This document shows positions 8,099 to 16,186 of a stretch of 64,000 nt of DNA, in pieces. Origin of the DNA: an uncultured bacterium. GTDB taxonomy: Bacteria > Bacillota > Clostridia > Lachnospirales > Lachnospiraceae. Location: contig CANSLJ010000002.1 of assembly GCA_947647735.1 (NCBI GenBank), positions 79,147-143,146 on the forward strand, written 5' to 3'. The notes under the pieces are model-generated. The model was not told the origin of the DNA. It saw only the letters and a list, made by a program, of their open reading frames with translations, and searched no databases. The position numbers and the translations under genes were made by a program. Position 1 is the first letter of the stretch. Every line of letters starts with the position of its first letter.

Positions 8099-9088
8099 TC
8101 ACTTTGGAAAACATATGGAAAACAGAGCGCCCCCCTGCGGATGATTTTTTGCGGTGATCGTCCCTCCCTGCCCTTTGATGATGGTTCTGGAAAGCGCCAG
8201 CCCGATCCCGTAACCTGTGGCGCCCTCCTTTTTGCCCCGATAAAATCTGTCAAATATATGATGCAGTTCCTCTGCCTCAAAACCTGCGCCGTTATCATGG
8301 ATCGTAATCTCCGTAAACAGCACTGTATCCCTGCAGGCGATCTCGATCCGCCCGCCGTCCTTTGTCTTTTCCATACAGTTTTTCACGATATTCTGTATCG
8401 CCTCCGAAAGCCATCCGAAGTCGCCTTCCAGAAAAACATCCGATGGAATTTTCTTCTCCAGCGTGATCCCGTGCAGTTCCATGGAGATCAAAAAAGGGCG
8501 AAGCGCCGCTTCCAACAGACTGTCCACCCCGATCGTTTCCCTTTGAAAAACAATGATCCCCGCATCCAGCCTGGATAGTTTCAATAAAGAAGTAAGAAGC
8601 CAGTCCGTCTGCGCGAAAAGCCCCTCCGCCTCCCGCAAAAGCTTTTTCCGCTCCTTCTCCTCCGGTTCATTCTCCAAAAGCGGCAGGATCAGTGCTGCGG
8701 AAGTAAGCGGCGTCCGAAGCTGATGGGCGACATCCGCCAGAGAATCCGCCAGATGCTTCTTCTCCTGTCTCAGCGCATCGTTCTGCTCCCGGATGCGTCT
8801 GGTCATCTTTGTGATCTCACTCTGCAGAATGGACAGCTCCCCCTCTTCCTCCTGACTGATATTGACGCGCTCCCCGTAGTGGAGCACAAGGTCGATCTCC
8901 TCCGAGAGTTTTGCGATCCTCCGGTATCTGGCTCCTGTAAAGAGGAAAAACAGGATGCCAAAAGCGGCGGCCAAAGCCAGAACAAGGCTTCCTGCCGCCG
9001 GATCAATCCTAAAACCTGCTATGGCGCCGATCAGGGTTATGATGCCAAACCCGATCGACAACCGTCTGATTTCTTTATTGCGGAACAT
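8099..9088 (-). CDS. Sensor histidine kinase (module 1)
   Basis: The 329-residue kinase has two N-terminal transmembrane helices (about 11-27 and 33-50) separated by only a few residues. It has no real extracellular sensor, as in intramembrane-sensing kinases. HAMP-like and coiled-coil residues lead to the HisKA box ADVAHQLRTPLTS, with the phospho-acceptor at H122. The N box (QNIVKNCMEKT), G1 (DNGAGF) and G2 (GYGIGLALS) follow. Intramembrane kinases commonly take their signal from a partner ABC transporter, which fits the ABC genes just downstream. The response regulator gene is immediately upstream with a 10-bp gap. Confidence 0.9.
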   Translation of the reverse strand: MFRNKEIRRLSIGFGIITLIGAIAGFRIDPAAGSLVLALAAAFGILFFLFTGARYRRIAKLSEEIDLVLHYGERVNISQEEEGELSILQSEITKMTRRIREQNDALRQEKKHLADSLADVAHQLRTPLTSAALILPLLENEPEEKERKKLLREAEGLFAQTDWLLTSLLKLSRLDAGIIVFQRETIGVDSLLEAALRPFLISMELHGITLEKKIPSDVFLEGDFGWLSEAIQNIVKNCMEKTKDGGRIEIACRDTVLFTEITIHDNGAGFEAEELHHIFDRFYRGKKEGATGYGIGLALSRTIIKGQGGTITAKNHPQGGALFSICFPK

Positions 9089-9098
9089 ATTTTACCTC

Positions 9099-9770
9099 TC
9101 AGGCCCCCAGCCGGTATCCCATCCCGCGGACCGTCAAAATGAACTTCGGCTCCGAGGGATCATCCTCGATCTTCTCCCTCAGCCTTTTTATGTATACCGT
9201 CAGCGTATTGTCATTGACAAACTCCCCCGCCGCGTCCCACAGCTCGTCCAGCAGCCTCTCCCTCGTGATGATCTTTTCGGGATTGTTGATAAACACCAGC
9301 AAAAGACGGTATTCCAGCGCTGAGAGAAATATTTCCCTGTCATCCTTTTTTACGATGCCGCCCGTCGTATCCACGAGAAGGGTGCCGATCCGGAACGCCG
9401 AAGCCGCCGATCCGCTTTTCCGGAGCGCCGCCCTGATGCGCGCTATAAGCTCCCTCGGACGAAAGGGCTTCGTGATATAATCATCCGCCCCCATGTTAAG
9501 TCCCGTCACAACGCTGGCCTCATCGCCGGAAGCGGTCAGAAAGATCACAGGAATCCCCTGCTGCTCCTTTATTTCCGTACAGACCGCATAACCGTTTCCG
9601 TCGGGCAGGGCGATATCCACCAGCGCCAGATCGTATTTCTGCCCGGAAAGCTTCTCTGCCGCTTCGTTTTTTGTTCCTGCGTGAGTCGTTGTAAATCCCT
9701 CTGCGCTCAGCAGGCGGGATAGATTCTTTGCTATTTCTTTGTCGTCTTCCACCAGAAATATCCGTTTCAT
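9099..9770 (-). CDS. OmpR-family response regulator (module 1)
   Basis: The 223-residue regulator has a receiver domain with phospho-acceptor D52 (LALVDIALPDGNGY), conserved T (FLTASGD) and K (TKPFRPREL). A winged-helix Trans_reg_C domain follows (LSALEYRLLLVF...RERLLDELW...TLTVYIKRLREKIEDD). I place the start at MKRIFLVEDD. Its ATG overlaps the upstream hydrolase stop (ATGA) and is preceded by GAGGCG. An ATG five codons earlier is possible. It should activate the ABC genes through the 11-bp-spaced boxes at 8065-8091. Confidence 0.9.
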   Translation of the reverse strand: MKRIFLVEDDKEIAKNLSRLLSAEGFTTTHAGTKNEAAEKLSGQKYDLALVDIALPDGNGYAVCTEIKEQQGIPVIFLTASGDEASVVTGLNMGADDYITKPFRPRELIARIRAALRKSGSAASAFRIGTLLVDTTGGIVKKDDREIFLSALEYRLLLVFINNPEKIITRERLLDELWDAAGEFVNDNTLTVYIKRLREKIEDDPSEPKFILTVRGMGYRLGA

Positions 9771-10705
9771 TTCCGCGCCTCGCACCAGTTCAGCACATCC
9801 TGATAAACCACATCCCGGTCCGTCTCATTCAGGATCTCATGCCGGTCGCCCAGGTACAGCTTGCAGGAGAGATCCTTTATCCCCGCCTTCTTAAACTGCT
9901 TTTCAACCCTCAGCACACCTTTTCCCAGATCCCCCACCGGATCATTATCGCCGGACAACAGAATGATCGGCAGATCTTTCGGGATCCTCGCCGTATACCT
10001 CGCCTGATTGTCAAAATAAACCACTTTCATCACATTATAAAAACCGTTCAGCGTAAAGTGGAACGAACATTTCGGCTCCCCATAATACTGTCTCACCAGC
10101 TCCAGATCTTTGCTCAGCCAGTTGTTTTCCGGATTCTCCCTCCCCAGACTGAACTTCCGGAAAGAGCCGGAGAAAAACAGCCGTTCCATAAACCGGCTTC
10201 TGTAGCGCCATCCCTTCACGGCGGCGATGGACTTTGCCACCTTCATACCTGTCTTTGTGGCAACATCCGGCACGGAACCTGTTCCCACGATCAGCGCCCC
10301 GGCAAGCCCCTCACCATATCTCGTAATATACTTTCTTAATAAATAGGAACCCATACTGTGTCCCAGCATAAAATAGGGCAGTCCGGGGTTTTCTTTTGCT
10401 GTCATCCGCCTTACCTTGTTCATATCAGCGATCATATACTGCTCGCCTCTCTCGTCAGAAATATATCCCCAGTCATCCGGACTCTCCACAGAGTCGCCAT
10501 GCCCCAGATGATCGTGTCCCACCACCAGATAACCGTGATCCGTCATAAACTCCGCAAACGCCTGATACCGCTCCACATACTCTGTCATACCGTGGGCGAT
10601 CTGCAATACCGCATGATATACGCCCGATTCCGGTATCCATCTTACGCCGTGGATCGTCGCCTTTTTGTTGCTGGATAAAAATGTAAAGATTTCTTTTTTT
10701 GCCAT
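9767..10705 (-). CDS. Alpha/beta hydrolase, monoacylglycerol-lipase/lysophospholipase-like
   Basis: The 312-residue cytoplasmic hydrolase has oxyanion-strand HGMTEYVERYQAF, the GHDHLGHGDS segment and nucleophile elbow LGHSMGSYLLR. A late acid in LLSGDNDPVGD and a His in LGDRHEILNE complete the triad. This matches the Hydrolase_4 (monoacylglycerol lipase/lysophospholipase) group, so lipid or lysolipid esters are likely substrates. Its stop overlaps the response regulator start by 4 bp. A lipid hydrolase at the head of an envelope-sensing operon is suggestive but not proof of a shared job. Confidence 0.88.
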   Translation of the reverse strand: MAKKEIFTFLSSNKKATIHGVRWIPESGVYHAVLQIAHGMTEYVERYQAFAEFMTDHGYLVVGHDHLGHGDSVESPDDWGYISDERGEQYMIADMNKVRRMTAKENPGLPYFMLGHSMGSYLLRKYITRYGEGLAGALIVGTGSVPDVATKTGMKVAKSIAAVKGWRYRSRFMERLFFSGSFRKFSLGRENPENNWLSKDLELVRQYYGEPKCSFHFTLNGFYNVMKVVYFDNQARYTARIPKDLPIILLSGDNDPVGDLGKGVLRVEKQFKKAGIKDLSCKLYLGDRHEILNETDRDVVYQDVLNWCEARK

Positions 10706-10730
10706 ACCCTGTTATCTCCTTTTTTTACGG

Positions 10731-11264
10731 CTATTCCACTTTTATGGTAACATCCTCATAAATCCCTACCGGCACATCCGTCCCGAAAGGATACTCCTCC
10801 ACGCATTCTTTTTCAAAAAAGTAAACGGTAACCCGCTGTTTTATCGGATCTACGATCCAATACTCCCTGACACCGGCAGTGCGGTATTTAAACAGCTTTG
10901 TAAAATAATCCATAGCCTTGCTGCCCGGTGAAACAACTTCGATCACCCAATCGGGGGCACCACTGCAGCCCTTATCGTCAAGTTTATTTTTGTCACAGAT
11001 AACAGATATATCCGGTTCCACATAATTGCTGTCATCCTCATTCAAAAAGACGGCAAACGGGGCCAGATACACTTTACACCTGCCATTTTGAGAATCAATA
11101 TAATCCGCTATTTTCCGTGACAACGAAAAAATGATATCCTGGTGCATTCTACTCGGCGGAGACATATAATAAATTTTCCCATCGATCAGCTCAGCACGTT
11201 CCCCATCCGGCAGAGCATATATGTCATCAATTGTATGCATTTCATCTCTTTTTAATACTTCCAT
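10731..11264 (-). CDS. Uma2 family (DUF820) putative endonuclease
   Basis: The 177-residue protein has the Uma2 pattern: an N-terminal ALPDGERAELIDGKIYYM, then YVEPDISVICD, then APDWVIEVVSPGSKAMDYFTKLFKYRTAGVREYWIVDP. The Asp and the Glu-x-Val acidic residues form the restriction-endonuclease-like catalytic core. Uma2 proteins are abundant in some bacteria, and their biological role is unknown. The gene ends 25 bp before the hydrolase gene on the same strand and could be co-transcribed. Confidence 0.88.
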   Translation of the reverse strand: MEVLKRDEMHTIDDIYALPDGERAELIDGKIYYMSPPSRMHQDIIFSLSRKIADYIDSQNGRCKVYLAPFAVFLNEDDSNYVEPDISVICDKNKLDDKGCSGAPDWVIEVVSPGSKAMDYFTKLFKYRTAGVREYWIVDPIKQRVTVYFFEKECVEEYPFGTDVPVGIYEDVTIKVE

Positions 11265-11452
11265 ACGATCACCTGCTTTCCGGTAATATTATATACCGAT
11301 CCGTCCCATCGCTCTCCATTATTATCTCTCAATTTTACCACAATCCTGATGCGTTTTCCATACCGATCAAAACTTACCGGTCAAGCCATTTTTAATGAAA
11401 TTACGGCAAGCGGCTTCTCCTTTTGTTCGCTATTACTTCCAGACATTAAGAA

Positions 11453-11486
11453 ACCGCAATCCCTTGATTTCTCAAAGGATTGCGGT
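11453..11486 (-). terminator. Intrinsic terminator downstream of tuf remnant
   Basis: A perfect 10-bp stem ACCGCAATCC/GGATTGCGGT with a 14-nt loop is followed on the minus strand by TTTCTT. It lies 34 bp beyond the stop of the EF-Tu remnant, as a genuine tuf terminator would. Confidence 0.7.
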
Positions 11487-11519
11487 GCTTATTTTAGTTA
11501 TTTGGCTCTATATCACTGA

Positions 11520-11582
11520 TTACTCAATGATAGTAGCAACCCTGCCGTAACCAACTGTTCTACCACCCTCACGATACTTCAA
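11520..11582 (-). pseudogene. EF-Tu (tuf) C-terminal remnant
   Basis: The minus strand encodes LKYREGGRTVGYGRVATIIE followed by TAA. This closely matches the invariant C-terminus of bacterial elongation factor Tu (REGGRTVGSG-V-TIIE). Homology stops about 20 codons before the stop, and no upstream tuf sequence exists here, so it is a 3' fragment. It may be left by recombination or by an integrative element that used the tuf 3' end as its attachment site. Confidence 0.7.
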
Positions 11583-11748
11583 TAGCGTTTTTTGTGGTAT
11601 TTTCTATTTTTTTCTTATATAAAAGTAGCATAAAATCGTTGTTTTTATATGATGTATTTTTATTTGCATGATTTCTTGGCACCGTTTTGGCACCGAAAAC
11701 AAACCTTATCTTTTATAAAAATTACTTGCATCCTATTTGAAAATAACC

Positions 11749-12378
11749 CTACACAAAAATTCCTGATATAAATTTATAATGCCTATTGTTATATGGTGTG
11801 CCTATGCTAACAACCAAAAGAGCTACATCATATAATACCCCATTAGGCACAGAGTAAAAATTTGGATCTGTCACCGACACCATTTGATAATGCTCTCCTT
11901 GATAGTCAAAACTAGCCTTTGTCTTTGGTTTCCCTTCTGGTGTTTCCACCTGATGAATTTCCAAATTTTCCACTTCTACCAGTGCCAATGAATATCCTAC
12001 ATTCCTCACTCGCTGTTCTGTAATATAAGAATATATGTTTCCTAAAATATCTCTTCTCACTTCAGCCGGATGAATATTTAAGACATCAGAGAGATTAGCT
12101 TTTCCTTCTATCATTATGTATTTTGATGTATCTATTAATACATTTTCTGGCTGTATTTCATCTCCGCATTTCCGTATAACAGGTACCCTTACAACATCTA
12201 ATACATTACATTTCCTACCATCTGCACATATTAAATCTTCATTCGAGATAGCACCATGCGTACTTTCATCGTTGCTAACTAGCCTTACCCACTCCCCATT
12301 ATCAACATTTATTCCCGCAACACATTTACCCGAAAATTTTGATGACTCTGTCATTATAATAATTCGCATATCTCCCAT
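11749..12378 (-). CDS. Dual-OB-domain (DuOB) protein of DUF488 operon
   Basis: The 209-residue protein starts MGDMRIIIMTESSKFSGKCVAGINVDNGEWVRLVS and has IQPENVLIDTSKY further on. This matches the family called dual OB domain-containing (SKK-GRCIAG...WVRPVS...QPEN), predicted to bind nucleic acids or nucleotides and experimentally uncharacterised as far as I know. An AGGAGG site lies 8 nt upstream. It is the last gene of a tight three-gene operon with two DUF488 proteins (12-bp gap). It is AT-rich compared with surrounding DNA, which suggests horizontal gain. A role in defence or nucleic-acid repair is inference only. Confidence 0.7.
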   Translation of the reverse strand: MGDMRIIIMTESSKFSGKCVAGINVDNGEWVRLVSNDESTHGAISNEDLICADGRKCNVLDVVRVPVIRKCGDEIQPENVLIDTSKYIMIEGKANLSDVLNIHPAEVRRDILGNIYSYITEQRVRNVGYSLALVEVENLEIHQVETPEGKPKTKASFDYQGEHYQMVSVTDPNFYSVPNGVLYDVALLVVSIGTPYNNRHYKFISGIFV

Positions 12379-12390
12379 AACCTTTTCCTC

Positions 12391-12828
12391 CTAAATGTGA
12401 ATTATATTACAATCTAATTTTTTCTCTAAATATTCTGCCAACAAACGTCTATGACAATGTTCTGGTGTTGGTTCAGAACATAATAATAATACTCTTGAAT
12501 ATAATGCATATTTCTCTTTAAAAAAAATAGCCACTTTTCTTTTATCAATCAACTCATTATACTCTTTTTCATACTCCGCCCACTCAATTTCATTCTTTTT
12601 ATACCGTTGTAAAATCTCCTTTGTAGGAGCGTACACAATATTGTGGTCATATTTACAATCACATATTTTGTCCAAAAAATATGCCAAATCCTTTCCCTTA
12701 GTAAAGCCTGCCAGTTGTGACTGATTATTTAAACGTACATCAATCAATATTTCAATTTCATTTTTTCTAATATTTTCAAAAAATTGTTCTGCTCTTTTTT
12801 GAGTAAAACCCATCGTGTATATATACAT
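12391..12828 (-). CDS. DUF488 family protein (short form)
   Basis: The 145-residue protein has the DUF488 hallmarks: MYIYTMGFTQKRAEQFFENI (TIGHS-like start), IDVRLNNQSQLAGF (vDVR-P-S), and a C-terminal LLLCSEPTPEHCHRRLLAEYL, the conserved C-x-E...CHRR motif. The function of the family is unknown. The conserved Cys/His/Arg set suggests a catalytic site. The gene sits 10 bp after the other DUF488 gene and 12 bp before the DuOB gene, so all three are one transcript. Low GC marks it as part of the island. Confidence 0.82.
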   Translation of the reverse strand: MYIYTMGFTQKRAEQFFENIRKNEIEILIDVRLNNQSQLAGFTKGKDLAYFLDKICDCKYDHNIVYAPTKEILQRYKKNEIEWAEYEKEYNELIDKRKVAIFFKEKYALYSRVLLLCSEPTPEHCHRRLLAEYLEKKLDCNIIHI

Positions 12829-12838
12829 ATTCTACCTC

Positions 12839-13465
12839 TTAAATTGCTACAACTGCCTTTCGCTCAATTCGATATCCAATTTCCTCATTTCGTTTATGAT
12901 ATGCCTGAGTTAAATAATCTTCCTCACTTATGCTGTCCTTATAATTAAAAATTGATAATTGCCCTCTATCTGGAAAATATAATTCTAATAATCTATTATC
13001 TAATTCTTTCTGCGTTTGAACAGTTCCATTCGAAAGTATATGACTAACTTTAATCCCATTTTTATCAAAAGCTCTTGATACCATAATCGCTCTATGACAA
13101 TCTATAGGATCCTTTTCTGTACACATTAAAGCAATTCTATTATCTCTCTCCAATCCTAAAATCACACTTTGCATACCTTTATTAAATCTCTCAGATTGTG
13201 CAACTTTTTCAAAATCTAAATATCCCTCTGCACTATATAAAAACGATTCTGTCGGACGTGCGCCAAAAAATTTCCCCATAAACGAATACTGTATGCCAAC
13301 CTTTTCTAATAATAAAAATATATTTTCTTTATTAAACTGTTCTGCATATTTGGAATATGGCGTACTTCTCACATCAAGCACATAATTTATATTATATTTT
13401 TTTAATAATGCAACAAATTTGTCTTGTGTATGTTGTGAATGTCCTATTGTAAATAAATCTCCCAT
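12839..13465 (-). CDS. DUF488 family protein (long form)
   Basis: The 208-residue protein begins MGDLFTIGHSQHTQDKF, then VLDVRSTPYSKYAEQFN, a FMGKFFGARP loop, and IALMCTEKDPIDCHRAIMV. All are canonical DUF488 motifs including the CHR triad. The C-terminal 60 residues extend past the core and may carry specificity. A strong AAGGAGGT precedes the ATG. It is the first gene of the DUF488-DUF488-DuOB operon. The two DUF488 proteins are divergent, so they may form a heteromer rather than being a recent duplication. Confidence 0.85.
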   Translation of the reverse strand: MGDLFTIGHSQHTQDKFVALLKKYNINYVLDVRSTPYSKYAEQFNKENIFLLLEKVGIQYSFMGKFFGARPTESFLYSAEGYLDFEKVAQSERFNKGMQSVILGLERDNRIALMCTEKDPIDCHRAIMVSRAFDKNGIKVSHILSNGTVQTQKELDNRLLELYFPDRGQLSIFNYKDSISEEDYLTQAYHKRNEEIGYRIERKAVVAI

Positions 13466-13699
13466 AGCATGACCTCCTTTTCAACATCTAATATCTCTCT
13501 TTGTTATAACACATTCTTTCATTCTAAGATATTAAATTTCTATCCATTGTATTAAATGCCCTTTTCTGCTTATATATTTCAAATGCCAAACATTCACATC
13601 TACATAGATATATTTTATTATATTCCATTCTGTCTGCCAAAACAATTATTTTGTAATTATCTCAGATAAATTACCGGTCAGACCCGAATCAACCACTCA

Positions 13700-14458
13700 C
13701 TATTCTAGTCCCCCCTTCACAAACACATACTTCCCCTCGTCCGAAAACTCCTCCCTGTACCGATACCCAAGCCCCTCAAATCTTTTCATCTCCTCCGGAT
13801 CCTCTATCCCGTTCTCCGCCAGAAAACGCACCATCTCTCCCCTTGCCATCTTCGCGAAAGTCCCCTTCTGTTTCAACTTCCCACCCACTTCCTCCTCAAA
13901 GGAAACCGTGATAAAACGGCAGGGTGGCTCCACATAAGGCTCCACAGCGCTGAAATATTCCCTGGAAGCAAGATTCAAAATAATACCGTCTTTATTATCC
14001 TCCATCAGCTTTCGGTAAAGCCGCTCTCCCCAAAACGCATACAGATCCTTCTTTCCGTTCACAGAAAGCCTCGCCTGCATCTCCAGACGATAGGGAACCA
14101 CGCCGTCAAAGGGTTTCAACACACCGTAAAACCCCGATAAGATCCGCAGATGTTCCCCTATGTAACGAAGCGCCCTGTCCGTAAATACCCCCGGCGCCAT
14201 ATGCTGATATTGTAATCCCTCATAGGAGATGACTGCCGGCGTCAGGCATCTCTCCGGATCCATCTCGGCAAACCGCCTAAAATTAAGTTCCGCTAGTTTG
14301 TCATTACATCTCCACAACGCCTTCGCCTCCGCCAGAGACAGCTTTTTAATCTCTGTCATCAACACTTTCGTATCTTCAAGAAAACAGGGCATTCCCTGTA
14401 TTTCAAAGGAATCCCTGTCAATATTCATTTTCTTTGCCGGTGAAATGATGATCTTCAT
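13700..14458 (-). CDS. yaaA: Peroxide stress protein YaaA
   Basis: The 252-residue protein starts MKIIISPAKKMNID, the diagnostic YaaA (DUF328/UPF0246) start, and contains LSGFYGVLKPFDGVVPYRLEM and LASREYF typical of the family. E. coli YaaA limits intracellular iron and DNA damage during peroxide stress. Length is normal. An AAGGAG site lies upstream. The peroxiredoxin gene 82 bp upstream on the same strand gives a coherent oxidative-defence pair. Confidence 0.93.
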   Translation of the reverse strand: MKIIISPAKKMNIDRDSFEIQGMPCFLEDTKVLMTEIKKLSLAEAKALWRCNDKLAELNFRRFAEMDPERCLTPAVISYEGLQYQHMAPGVFTDRALRYIGEHLRILSGFYGVLKPFDGVVPYRLEMQARLSVNGKKDLYAFWGERLYRKLMEDNKDGIILNLASREYFSAVEPYVEPPCRFITVSFEEEVGGKLKQKGTFAKMARGEMVRFLAENGIEDPEEMKRFEGLGYRYREEFSDEGKYVFVKGGLE

Positions 14459-14540
14459 ACCGGTTTTCTCCTTATGTCCTTATATATTCCCCAATATATA
14501 TTTTTCTCGTCAACTGCCTGATGCATACAAAGCCTGACCG

Positions 14541-14993
14541 TTACAGTACATCCAGCATCTGCCCCGGGTTTTCTTCCGCCTTCACCTTCCCGAACGCCTT
14601 CTCGATCACACCGTTCTCGTCGATCAGATAGGTTGTCCGCACAACGCCCATGCTCTTCTTCCCGTAATTCATTTTCTCCTGCCACACATCATAAGCCTGT
14701 ATACAGGAAAGCTCCGGATCGGAAAGCAATGTAAAGGGCAGGTTATACTTTTCCTCAAATTTCTTGTGGGACGCCACGGAATCCTTGCTGACTCCGATCA
14801 CCACCGCGCCCTTCTCCGTAAACTGCGGGTACAGCGTCCCAAAATTGCATGCCTGCTTCGTACAGCCCGGCGTATTGTCCTTCGGGTAAAAATAGAGGAT
14901 GACTTTCTTTCCCTTATATTCCTCCAGTGTATGCATATCCCCGTTCTGATCCGGCAGTTCAAATGCCGGTGCCTTTGTTCCAACTTCCAACAT
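14541..14993 (-). CDS. bcp: Thiol peroxidase Bcp (peroxiredoxin Q)
   Basis: The 150-residue peroxiredoxin has the active-site segment FYPKDNTPGCTKQACNF, with peroxidatic Cys and a second Cys four residues later, the usual BCP pattern. It also has YDVWQEKMNYGKKSMGVVRTTYLID. It reduces hydrogen and organic peroxides using thioredoxin. The ATG has AAGGAG about 9 nt upstream. Probably co-transcribed with yaaA. Confidence 0.94.
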   Translation of the reverse strand: MLEVGTKAPAFELPDQNGDMHTLEEYKGKKVILYFYPKDNTPGCTKQACNFGTLYPQFTEKGAVVIGVSKDSVASHKKFEEKYNLPFTLLSDPELSCIQAYDVWQEKMNYGKKSMGVVRTTYLIDENGVIEKAFGKVKAEENPGQMLDVL

Positions 14994-15126
14994 CTCTGTA
15001 AACTCCTTTCAAAATTTTTATTTCACATCTACAGTATTTCCCTGTTTTCATTTATTACTATTGTCTGACCGGATATTTTCTCCAGGCAGCGCTGAGAGTT
15101 CTGACTACTGTTTATCCTATCAAAAA

Positions 15127-15160
15127 AATACCGCCTAATCAATCACAATTAAGCAGTATT
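15127..15160 (-). terminator. Intrinsic terminator after GyrI-like gene
   Basis: A 13-bp stem with two wobble positions (AATACCGCCTAAT / ATTAAGCAGTATT) is followed on the minus strand by seven T residues, 13 bp past the stop codon at 15173. Confidence 0.75.
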
Positions 15161-15172
15161 TTCCATCCCGTA

Positions 15173-15805
15173 TCACAGTTTTCTCACCGGATGCCGGATC
15201 ACCGTCTTCCATTTTTCCGGTGCCACCCTCCGCGCATCCGACAGATAGATTTCGTGGTGAAGCCGTCCTTCCCCGAAATCATTTTCGTATCCTTTCTCCA
15301 AAAGATACTGATCCATCTTTGCCACCGTCGCCGGTTCCTCATCAAAAGCCCCGATATGCATGCACTGTACGCAGAGCCCCTCCTTCAAGGTCAAAAATTC
15401 CACCCTGGAAAAATCCGTTTTTTTCTTTCTCTCCGCCTCGCCCACAGCCCATTCAAAATCCGCCTTTGTCACAAAATCAGGCAATCGGATCACGGAGATC
15501 CACTGAAAAGTTTCCTTCCGGGTATAATCGATCCCTTCTATCCCCTCCTGCCGCCAGAATCCCTCCAGAGGCGGCACGACATAGTCGAAATATCCTTCTA
15601 TAGCGTGATCTCCCTTCTTGCTCATCTTTATCGTGAAGGCGATGCCGTACAGCAGTCCGATGGACGCCTTATACGCCCCGCCCTCCTCGTTGGGATCTCC
15701 CGTTCCACGGACCGCGATAAAATTCATCTCCGGCACATCCACTATCTGTGGCTTGTTTTTCGGCATATAAAATTCTTTGTATTCCTTCTTATAGTCAAAC
15801 GCCAT
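15173..15805 (-). CDS. GyrI-like small-molecule-binding domain protein
   Basis: The 210-residue protein contains the GyrI-like/effector-binding fold: MPKNKPQIVDVPEMNFIAVRGTGDPN at the start, LYGIAFTIKM, YFDYVVPPLEGFW, and a C-terminal YLSDARRVAPEKWKTVIRHPV. It has no DNA-binding domain. Stand-alone GyrI-like proteins may bind or hydrolyse small hydrophobic compounds. It is the last gene of the operon begun by the WYL regulator at 17106, separated by 45 bp from the TfoX gene. Confidence 0.85.
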   Translation of the reverse strand: MAFDYKKEYKEFYMPKNKPQIVDVPEMNFIAVRGTGDPNEEGGAYKASIGLLYGIAFTIKMSKKGDHAIEGYFDYVVPPLEGFWRQEGIEGIDYTRKETFQWISVIRLPDFVTKADFEWAVGEAERKKKTDFSRVEFLTLKEGLCVQCMHIGAFDEEPATVAKMDQYLLEKGYENDFGEGRLHHEIYLSDARRVAPEKWKTVIRHPVRKL

Positions 15806-15850
15806 AATAAAATTTCCTCTCCTGCTTTCCGCTCCTGTCTCTCTGCCGGA

Positions 15851-16186
15851 TCAAGACTTCTTCTCCGCTTTCTTCACCTTCTTCTTCGGCAGCGGCAGTT
15901 CCTCATAGATCGCCTCAAAAAGTCCCGTCAGATACTCCCTGCTGTCCACATCCTCCACCAAAAGCATATCCTTTGCCCCCTCGTAGGGCGGCTCAAAAGT
16001 CCCGTCAGGGATATACTTCTTCGCCGCTTCCACAGGCTTTACAAGCAGCCTCTCATCGCAGACGTACGCCGCGATCCTCTCCTTATAATAAATGATATAC
16101 TCTCCCATCATGGACCTGCATGTGATCCCCTCCAGATCCGATAACTGATCCAGAATATAGTTGATAAACTCCTTACTTGTCGCCAT
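15851..16186 (-). CDS. TfoX/Sxy N-terminal-domain protein
   Basis: The 111-residue protein has the TfoX N-terminal pattern ITCRSMMGEYIIYYKERIAAYVCDERLLVKPV. A lysine-rich tail follows. TfoX/Sxy regulates competence in gammaproteobacteria, but single-domain clostridial members are not characterised and need not act in competence. Its ATG shares one base with the stop of the upstream regulator (TAATG), indicating translational coupling. Confidence 0.85.
   Translation of the reverse strand: MATSKEFINYILDQLSDLEGITCRSMMGEYIIYYKERIAAYVCDERLLVKPVEAAKKYIPDGTFEPPYEGAKDMLLVEDVDSREYLTGLFEAIYEELPLPKKKVKKAEKKS

Larger units (their letters stand above)
11265..11748. other. Intergenic region with tuf remnant
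   Basis: This 484-bp stretch holds no intact gene. It contains a terminator-type hairpin (11453-11486), a short EF-Tu C-terminal remnant (11520-11582) and AT-rich DNA with a doubled GGCACCG motif near 11680 (GGCACCGTTTTGGCACCG). The composition drops sharply from about 11500 rightward, marking the edge of the AT-rich DUF488 island. Confidence 0.6.

Noticed and set aside
15191-16144. Plus-strand frame of 317 codons opposite the GyrI-like and TfoX genes
   Set aside because: The composition is Arg/His/Pro-rich, there is no family match, and it lies antisense to two coherent genes.
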